NCBI GenBank assembly: GCA_946221025.1
Contig: CAMIMS010000065.1
Span: forward strand, 1 to 6,151
DNA from: an uncultured Pseudoclavibacter sp.
GTDB taxonomy: Bacteria > Actinomycetota > Actinomycetes > Actinomycetales > Microbacteriaceae
Direction of reading: 5' to 3'
Length of the DNA stretch: 6,151 bases
Part shown: positions 1-4,600 of the stretch, piece by piece
Position numbering within the stretch: the stretch's first letter is position 1
Layout of the letters: the number at the start of each line of letters is the position of its first letter
Notes under the pieces: generated by a model
Database searches by the model: none
What the model saw: only the letters and a program-made list of their open reading frames with translations
What the model was told of the DNA's origin: nothing
Position numbers and translations under genes: made by a program

Positions 1-415
1 CGGCCAGCTGGCCGGCGCGAACAGCGACTTCAAGAGCATCGCGCGTGACGGCCGCAAGGTCAGCCGCCAGCTCGGCCGCAAGGCTCGCAAGGCAGAGCGC
101 CGCCTGAACCGCCACAACAACGACGGCCTCGGTGTCGGCGGCTGGATCGGCATCGGCGTTGGTGTCGTCGCCGCTGCGGGTGTTGCCTACGCCCTCTGGC
201 AGACCTTCCGCGCCGACGACGACCTGTGGATCGCTGACGAGGAGCTCGACGCCCCGGTCACGACCGTGAAGCCGCGCACCACCACCTCGACGGTGAACAC
301 CGCGAACGCCCAGGCTCCGCTTGCTGACTCGAGCGCTGACCTCAAGCCCCACAACATCCCGGGCGACAAGGGCGCCGCTGTTCCGAGCGTCACCAAGCCC
401 GCCACCAAGAACTAA
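1..415 (+). CDS. Small single-pass membrane protein with an ADDDLW motif (C-terminal part, 5' end outside window)
   Basis: The reading frame enters at base 2 and gives 137 visible residues before TAA at 413-415; the start lies upstream of the window. Residues about 10-38 are highly basic (many Lys/Arg, as in KARKAERRLNRH). A Gly/Val/Ala-rich hydrophobic segment at about 47-66 looks like one transmembrane helix. It runs straight into LWQTFRADDDLWIADEE (residues 65-81). The remaining 55 residues are a low-complexity, Thr/Ala/Pro/Lys-rich tail, probably disordered. The positive-inside rule would put the basic N-terminal side in the cytoplasm and the tail outside (inference). From memory, short actinobacterial membrane proteins with a helix followed by an acidic DLW motif are common and of unknown function, and automatic pipelines sometimes misname them. 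I see no enzymatic motif. Codons are almost all C- or G-ending, typical of a native, well-expressed gene. The tandem hairpins just after the stop suggest this is the last gene of its transcript. Confidence 0.8.
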   Translation, partial: GQLAGANSDFKSIARDGRKVSRQLGRKARKAERRLNRHNNDGLGVGGWIGIGVGVVAAAGVAYALWQTFRADDDLWIADEELDAPVTTVKPRTTTSTVNTANAQAPLADSSADLKPHNIPGDKGAAVPSVTKPATKN

Positions 416-435
416 GGCGTCTCACGCCGCGCGCG

Positions 436-459
436 CGGTCTCGCGCAGACTCGAGACCG
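436..459 (+). other. Hairpin just downstream of the membrane-protein gene
   Basis: CGGTCTCG at 436-443 pairs perfectly with CGAGACCG at 452-459 around an 8-base loop. It starts 20 bases after the stop at 415 and is followed 9 bases later by the stronger terminator at 469-500. No T-run follows it. It probably helps protect or end the transcript, but that role is inferred only from position. Confidence 0.45.
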
Positions 460-468
460 AAGCGATCG

Positions 469-500
469 CGAGGGTCCCGGACTTCGGTCCGGGGCCCTCG
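469..500 (+). terminator. Rho-independent-type terminator with UUCG tetraloop
   Basis: CGAGGGTCCCGGAC at 469-482 pairs with GTCCGGGGCCCTCG at 487-500: 14 base pairs, one of them a U-G wobble. The loop is the very stable C(UUCG)G tetraloop at 483-486. The downstream bases tcttgtct are only modestly U-rich, as is usual in high-GC actinobacteria. It closes the membrane-protein gene that stops at 415 and insulates the NUDIX gene. From 501 to about 645 I see no gene or clear signal except a 10-bp palindrome, CCTCCGGAGG, at 623-632. Confidence 0.85.
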
Positions 501-649
501 TCTTGTCTGCATCGAACGTCGGGCCGGATGGCGCGTTTCCGGCGCCCAGAAATGGGGATGCCCGCCCTGAGACCCGGTTCTCATGACCCGTGATACGCCG
601 CGCACCGCCAGTGAGATTCTGACCTCCGGAGGCCACTCGTCGCGCAGGA

Positions 650-663
650 GTCACGCAGGTGAC
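650..663. promoter_or_regulatory. Possible operator: short inverted repeat upstream of the NUDIX gene
   Basis: GTCAC at 650-654 and GTGAC at 659-663 form an inverted repeat with a 4-base centre, about 40 bases before the NUDIX start. A weak -10-like TAGCAT lies at 669-674, but no convincing -35 element stands 16-18 bases upstream of it. A 5-bp half-site can arise by chance in this GC-rich DNA, so this is only a candidate protein-binding site. Confidence 0.2.
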
Positions 664-687
664 CGGCGTAGCATTTGAACCCAAGCT

Positions 688-695
688 GGAGGTGA
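688..695 (+). promoter_or_regulatory. Strong ribosome binding site that sets the NUDIX start
   Basis: GGAGGTGA at 688-695 is a near-perfect anti-16S match, 8 bases before ATG at 704. An in-frame GTG at 659 would add 15 residues, but it has no comparable site in front of it and would put this strong site inside the coding region. The ATG at 704 is therefore the better start. A second ATG two codons later (710) is possible but less well spaced. Confidence 0.8.
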
Positions 696-703
696 CAACG
701 ACG

Positions 704-1144
704 ATGCGCATGCGTCTTGCCTCCTATGGTCTGATCATCGAAGATCACCAAATTCTTCTCGCCCACTGGAATCAGCACGGCAGGTCCGGATGGACGCTCC
801 CCGGCGGCGGAGTGGAGCCGGGTGAGCATCCGGTTGAGGCGGCTGTCCGTGAGATCTGGGAAGAGACCGGATACAGCGCATCCATCGATGAGCTCATCGG
901 GATCGATAGCCGCGTCATTCCCGCGCGCGACCGTGCATCCGCCTCGCGCGCACCAATGCAGGCGCTGCGCGTCATCTATCTCGCATCCATTCGCAGCGGC
1001 GACCTCAGGCGCGAAAAGTCAGGCTCGACCGACGATGCCGCCTGGCACGACCTCGACTCAATCGACGAGCTTCGAACGGTGTCGCTTGTCGGCACGGCAC
1101 TGAAGCTGCACCGGGAACGTCCGAAGAATGGCTGGCTTTCCTAG
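704..1144 (+). CDS. NUDIX hydrolase (MutT-like nucleoside diphosphate-linked pyrophosphohydrolase)
   Basis: This is a complete protein of 146 residues, a normal size for a stand-alone NUDIX domain. NUDIX enzymes cleave nucleoside diphosphates linked to another group, using Mg2+ or Mn2+ in the cytoplasm. The signature G-x5-E-x7-REUxEExGU is complete at residues 35-57: G35, E41, R49-E50, E53-E54 and G56. The final hydrophobic position is Tyr57, a tolerated variation. The preceding SGWTLPGG (residues 28-35) is the usual lead-in strand, and YGLIIEDHQILLAHW is the first beta hairpin. There is no extra domain, signal peptide or membrane segment. Sequence alone does not show the substrate: oxidised dNTPs, ADP-ribose, NADH or another nucleotide are all possible. 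The gene stands alone, with a terminator upstream and a tRNA 45 bases downstream. It uses more A/T-ending codons (CAA, ATT, CTT, GAA, TCA) than its neighbours, notably in the first third. Confidence 0.93.
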   Translation: MRMRLASYGLIIEDHQILLAHWNQHGRSGWTLPGGGVEPGEHPVEAAVREIWEETGYSASIDELIGIDSRVIPARDRASASRAPMQALRVIYLASIRSGDLRREKSGSTDDAAWHDLDSIDELRTVSLVGTALKLHRERPKNGWLS

Positions 1145-1154
1145 TGCGAATCCA

Positions 1155-1183
1155 CGTTCGGCTGACTGCATGTAAGCTATGAC
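1155..1183 (+). promoter_or_regulatory. Probable promoter region of tRNA-Ala
   Basis: The 45 bases between the NUDIX stop (1144) and the tRNA (1190) include a small A/T-rich island, TAAGCTATGA (1173-1182), at the right distance for a -10 element. Candidate hexamers are TAAGCT (1173-1178) and TATGAC (1178-1183). The matching -35 for the second (1155-1160, CGTTCG) is poor. Position supports a promoter here; the exact hexamers are uncertain. Read-through from the NUDIX gene is also possible, because no terminator separates the two. Confidence 0.3.
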
Positions 1184-1189
1184 GGTTCC

Positions 1190-1262
1190 GGGGCCGTAGC
1201 TCACCAGGTAGAGCGCCGCTTTTGCAAGGCGGAGGTAAGGGGTTCGAGTCCCCTCGGCTCCA
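1190..1262 (+). tRNA. tRNA-Ala (anticodon UGC)
   Basis: It folds as a full cloverleaf of 73 bases. The acceptor is GGGGCCG (1190-1196) with CGGCTCC (1255-1261). The D-arm is GCTC/GAGC (1199-1202, 1211-1214). The anticodon stem is 1216-1220/1228-1232 with loop TTTGCAA (1221-1227), so the anticodon is TGC at 1223-1225. The T-arm is AGGGG/CCCCT (1238-1242, 1250-1254) with loop TTCGAGT. The discriminator is A1262. The acceptor has the G3:U70 wobble pair (G1192, T1259), the known identity element for alanyl-tRNA synthetase, which confirms alanine independently of the anticodon. CCA is not encoded (CAG follows), so it must be added after transcription. It decodes GCA and other GCN codons by wobble. 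Confidence 0.98.
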
Positions 1263-1269
1263 CAGTTCC

Positions 1270-1296
1270 GAAGGCCCTGGTTCGTCCGGGGCCTTC
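1270..1296 (+). terminator. Terminator of the tRNA-Ala transcript
   Basis: GAAGGCCCTGG (1270-1280) pairs with CCGGGGCCTTC (1286-1296), 11 base pairs with one T-G wobble, around the 5-base loop TTCGT. It begins 8 bases after the tRNA 3' end and is followed by ctcgttgcagtgtt, weakly T-containing. This is the expected position and form for a tRNA terminator in a GC-rich genome. Confidence 0.8.
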
Positions 1297-1341
1297 CTCG
1301 TTGCAGTGTTCGTTCGCGAGTTCGCCCGACCCTTCAGCTGC

Positions 1342-1548
1342 GCGTCCCAATGTCGGCAGTTTCGGGTCGAATCCGCCCAAACATGCCGTTTCCGCCCGAA
1401 ATTGCCGATTTTGGGACACCCGCAACCCTCAGCGTGCTTGGTGTGCTCGGTGTGCTCGGTGTCGGCACGAGCGCGTCTCAACTCCGGCATATCTCTCACA
1501 CGCCCCGGTTTACGGGCATCACTGCGACATATGGCGGAATTGGGACAC
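1342..1548. repeat. Intergenic cluster of related short repeats, one inverted (possible MITE/REP-like element)
   Basis: This stretch between the tRNA terminator and the terminators of the opposing gene holds no credible gene. It contains at least four related copies of a motif of the form CCC(G/A)AA-n-n-TGCCG-nnTTGGGAC. One copy is on the minus strand (1345-1367). Two tandem plus-strand copies start at 1372 and 1391, exactly 19 bases apart, with 16 of 20 bases equal. A diverged partial copy lies at 1532-1548. Arms 1345-1367 and 1394-1416 form an imperfect inverted repeat (19 of 23 bases match) around a 26-base centre. TTGGGACAC occurs twice directly (1411-1419, 1540-1548) and as an inverted near-copy at 1342-1350. 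The outer ends 1342-1358 and 1532-1548 are therefore imperfect inverted repeats (about 13 of 17), as in a small non-autonomous element. I see no target-site duplication. Confidence 0.55.
1432..1464. repeat. 9-bp tandem repeat (GTGTGCTCG)
   Basis: There are two exact copies of GTGTGCTCG at 1441-1449 and 1450-1458. A diverged copy, GCGTGCTTG, precedes them at 1432-1440, and the start of another (GTGTCG) follows at 1459-1464, about 3.6 units in all. The period of 9 is a multiple of 3, so it gives short repeating peptides in several frames; no gene there is credible. It sits inside the wider intergenic repeat cluster. Confidence 0.7.
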
Positions 1549-1561
1549 GGGAGATGGGGTA

Positions 1562-1594
1562 TCGCCGGCGCACCGGTGATGGTGCAGCCGGCGA
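1562..1594 (-). terminator. Distal hairpin downstream of the surface-protein gene
   Basis: TCGCCGGC (1562-1569) pairs with GCCGGCGA (1587-1594), and GCACC (1570-1574) pairs with GGTGC (1581-1585). A single A at 1586 is bulged and the loop is GGTGAT. That makes 13 base pairs. Read on the minus strand it is the third hairpin after the stop codon at 1647. There is no T-run, so it may be a backup terminator or a 3'-end RNA stabiliser rather than a classic terminator. Confidence 0.5.
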
Positions 1595-1600
1595 CAGAAC

Positions 1601-1628
1601 AGGTGAGGGCCCCGTGGGGCCCTCACCT
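1601..1628 (-). terminator. Main terminator of the surface-protein gene, near-perfect palindrome
   Basis: AGGTGAGGGCCCC (1601-1613) is followed by GT and then by its exact reverse complement (1616-1628). This gives a 12-13 bp perfect stem with a loop of 2-4 bases, 18 bases beyond the minus-strand stop. On the minus strand it is followed by gttctgtcg, a short partly T-rich tail. Being symmetric, it could also stop plus-strand transcription coming from the tRNA side. Confidence 0.75.
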
Positions 1629-1633
1629 CAGCA

Positions 1634-1648
1634 AGCGCCGAAGGCGCT
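1634..1648 (-). other. Small hairpin overlapping the stop codon of the surface-protein gene
   Basis: AGCGCC (1634-1639) pairs with GGCGCT (1643-1648) around GAA. Two bases of the minus-strand TAG stop (1647-1649) lie in the stem. It is the first of three consecutive hairpins on this transcript. Six pairs is small, and its function is unknown. Confidence 0.4.
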
Positions 1649-4600
1649 AAGCCGGCAGGCAGATGCGCTCGAACTCGCTGCTCACGCTCTTCTCATCCCC
1701 GATGAAGACGAGCTTCTTCGGCTCGCGCGCCGCGAGGTAGGCTCGGGTGCTCGCCTCGCCGCAGTCGCCCGTGTCGAGCAGCACCGGCGCACCGGTGCGG
1801 GCCGTGACGAGCGAGCCCACGAGCGCATCCGGGAACCGCTCGCCGGTCGCAACGGCGAGGGTCTCGGGCGAGGCCGACGCAAAGCGCTCGAGCATCATCG
1901 TGTTCGTCTCGTAGCGGTTCGCGCCGCCCACCCGGTCAACGCTGATGCCGGCGCGCGCGTCAGCAGCCTGCGAGCGGACCGATTCCTTCACGGATTCGGC
2001 CGATCCGACGATCGTCACCTCGTTCACCCGGCTGTTCGCAAGGTAGGAACGAACCGGTTCGCCGAGCGTCGACCCGTCGGTCAGCAGCACCGGACGTCCG
2101 GTGAGCGCGCCCGCGCTACCGGCACTCACCGCATCCGGGGCATTCCAGCCGGTCGCGATGAAGGCGCCGGTCGCGTTCGGGAAGAACCGCTCGGCGATCT
2201 TCGCGCTCGTTTCGATTCGGTCGCGCCCGGCGATGCGCTCAACGGGGGTGCCGACGAGCGTGCGCCCAATCTGCCGCTCGATACCGGCACCCACCGACGA
2301 GTCGCCGCCGAGAATGATCACCCGCGAAGGCTGCAGACGCTCGATCTCCGCGGCCGTCTGCGCGTTCAACGCCTGCCCCGGCTGCACGAGCAGCAGGTTC
2401 CCATCCACCGCGCCGAGGGCCGGCCCGGCCGCGAGCGCATCCGCCGGGTTCTCGCCCGTGACGAGGAACAGCGGCTGGCCGACCTTGCCGTATTCGCGGG
2501 ATGCGGCGATCGAGGTGTCGTACCGGTTCGGGCCTGCGATGCGCGAAGTCTCCACCTCGACGGGCACCGTCGGGGTAGGCCCGGGCGTCTCGGTGCCGTC
2601 TGCGGTGAACTCCGAGACGGCGGATGCGGCGTACCCGCCGTTCGCGTCGCGCGCCTCGGCGTACCAGGCGTGACGCCCGGGCTGCACGTTCGGCCACGCC
2701 ACCTCGGCGGTGCCGGGCGTCTTCACGCCACTGTCGGTGCCTATGACGCGGTCGGTGAGCACCTCGGCAGTGAACGCATCGGTTGTGAGCGTGCGCGCCT
2801 CCGGGCGAATACCGAGCTGCTCGTACGAGAGGTCGAACTGCTGGTCGCCGTAGGGGTTGTCGCCCTGCTGCATGAGCGAGGGCTCATCCGAGTTGTACCG
2901 GTCGTACGACGGTGAGTAGGTGCGCACCATCATCCGCTGACCCTGGTTGTCGAAGTGCAGCAGGCGCAGGTACCCCTCGCCGCCTTCGGGCAGCGCCTGG
3001 TAGTCGAAGAGCATCGACGTGACGGTGCGGTCGGGCACCCCGTCGCCGGTGTCGTCGAACTGATCGGTGCGCGTGAACGCGTCGTGGTAGTGACCCGAGA
3101 GGATCATGCTCACGTTCGGGTTCTTGGCCGCGACCTCATCCATGATCTGCTGCGGAACCGGCCCGAGCCCGCCCGTGGTCAGGAGGAACTCGTGCAGCGT
3201 GATGATCGCGACGCGGTCAGGGTGCGCGGCAAGCACCTGGTTCATCCACGCGATCGACTCGTCGGTCGGGCCCCATCCCATAGCGACGTTGATGAAGTCG
3301 ACGCCGCCGGCTGAGAACAGGTCGTAGTGGCCGCGGTTGTTCTCGTACGAGCCGCCGTACCAGGGGTTGTGGGCAAAGCGCTCTTCACCGAAGTGCTCCC
3401 AATACGCCGTGTAGTCGGCCGTCTTGTGCCCGACGTCATGGTTTCCGGCGAGCACGCTGTAGGGCATGCCGGCCTTATCGAATCGCGCGTACTGCGGATT
3501 CGCGTTCTCCCACTGATAGGGCTGATCCCAGTTATCAACGATGTCGCCGGTGTGCAGCACGAACTGGATGTTCTTGTTCGCACGCTGGGCGAGCACGTAG
3601 TCGTGAAGGGCGATCTGGTGCTTGTAGTAGTCCTGGGTCTTGTTGTAGTACTGCGTGTCGGTTTCCCACGCGATCGTGAAGTCGTACTGGTCGCGGGGAA
3701 CGTCGTTCGCGTTCACGAGCGGGACGCGGGAGTCGCGGGCCGAGAGGTCGAGCCCGGCGAATCCCTCCGAGTGCTGCACGAGCATCGTGATCTCGCCGCC
3801 GTGGGTGTAGGCGGATGCGTCCACCGTGGCGCCGAGCGAGAACGCTTCGCCGGTGGCCGTGTCGGCGGTGATGTGGCGGTCAACCTCATCCCATCCGGAA
3901 CCGTCGGCGCGAAGCGCGTAGAGAATCACCTGCGCGCGCCCGTCGGCCTGTCCGTCCCAGCGAACCCGCACGCGAGCGCCCTCTCCCGCATCCTGCGGCA
4001 CGTCGACGTTGAACATGACGTACGGGAACTGCGCGAAGCTCGAGGTTGCAACGCCGATTCCGTCGAGGGTGGTGAGCTTCGCGACATCCGCCTCGCTCAC
4101 CGGCTTCGCGCCAGAGCGATCGGTGGTGGATGCGGCTAAGACCGTTCCCGTGCTCGCGCGCACCGCGCCCGATTCGAGGTGCTGCAGGTACGCCTCCTTG
4201 AACGTGACGGTCACGTCGTCGTTCATGTCGTCGGTGACCTTCGCCTGCAGCGGCACCGTGCCCGCCGGCACAGTCGCGTCGGTTGCCGGTGAGACCGGGT
4301 CAACGCTCGGGGCCTCAACGGGCGTGGTGAACGTGCGGGTGGCGGTCGCCTCATTGCCGAGCGTGTCGCGGGCGGTCACGGTGAACGTGTGCTCACCGGG
4401 CGCGAGGCTGACGGATGAGGCGGCGAACGGCGTCTGCACCTCACGGCCATCGAGGGTCGCGCGGGTCTCGGCAACGCCGACGCCCGCGTCTTCGGCGCTG
4501 AACGAGAGGGAGAATTCGCCCTGCTGGGTGGCACCGTTCTCGGGCGCGACGAGCGTGATAGCCGGTGCGGTGTTGTCGACCTTCACCGTGCGGGTGACGG

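Noticed and set aside
659..703. GTG at 659 as start of the NUDIX gene
   Set aside because: The near-perfect ribosome binding site at 688-695, correctly spaced before ATG 704, would fall inside the coding region; the added 15 residues do not look like part of a NUDIX fold.
1242..1262. tRNA 3' end as an integration (att) site
   Set aside because: I found no second copy of the tRNA 3' end in the window and no integrase, so nothing supports an inserted island here.
1432..1464. CRISPR-like array
   Set aside because: The 9-bp units are directly adjacent with no unique spacers, far below CRISPR repeat length.
1005..1499. Minus-strand open frame of 164 codons across the NUDIX end, tRNA and repeats
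   Set aside because: It runs through a tRNA gene and the 9-bp tandem repeat (hence repeated HTEHTEH), and overlaps the well-supported NUDIX gene.
1350..2915. Long plus-strand open frame of 521 codons
   Set aside because: It overlaps the intergenic repeats and then lies antisense to the CWB2 and adjacent domains. Its product is an Arg/Gly/Val/His-rich run without domain signatures, as expected for a GC-rich mirror frame, and it has no ribosome binding site.
3327..4139. Plus-strand open frame of 270 codons
   Set aside because: It is wholly antisense to the phosphoesterase region and its Val/Arg-rich composition is the complement of a real coding strand.
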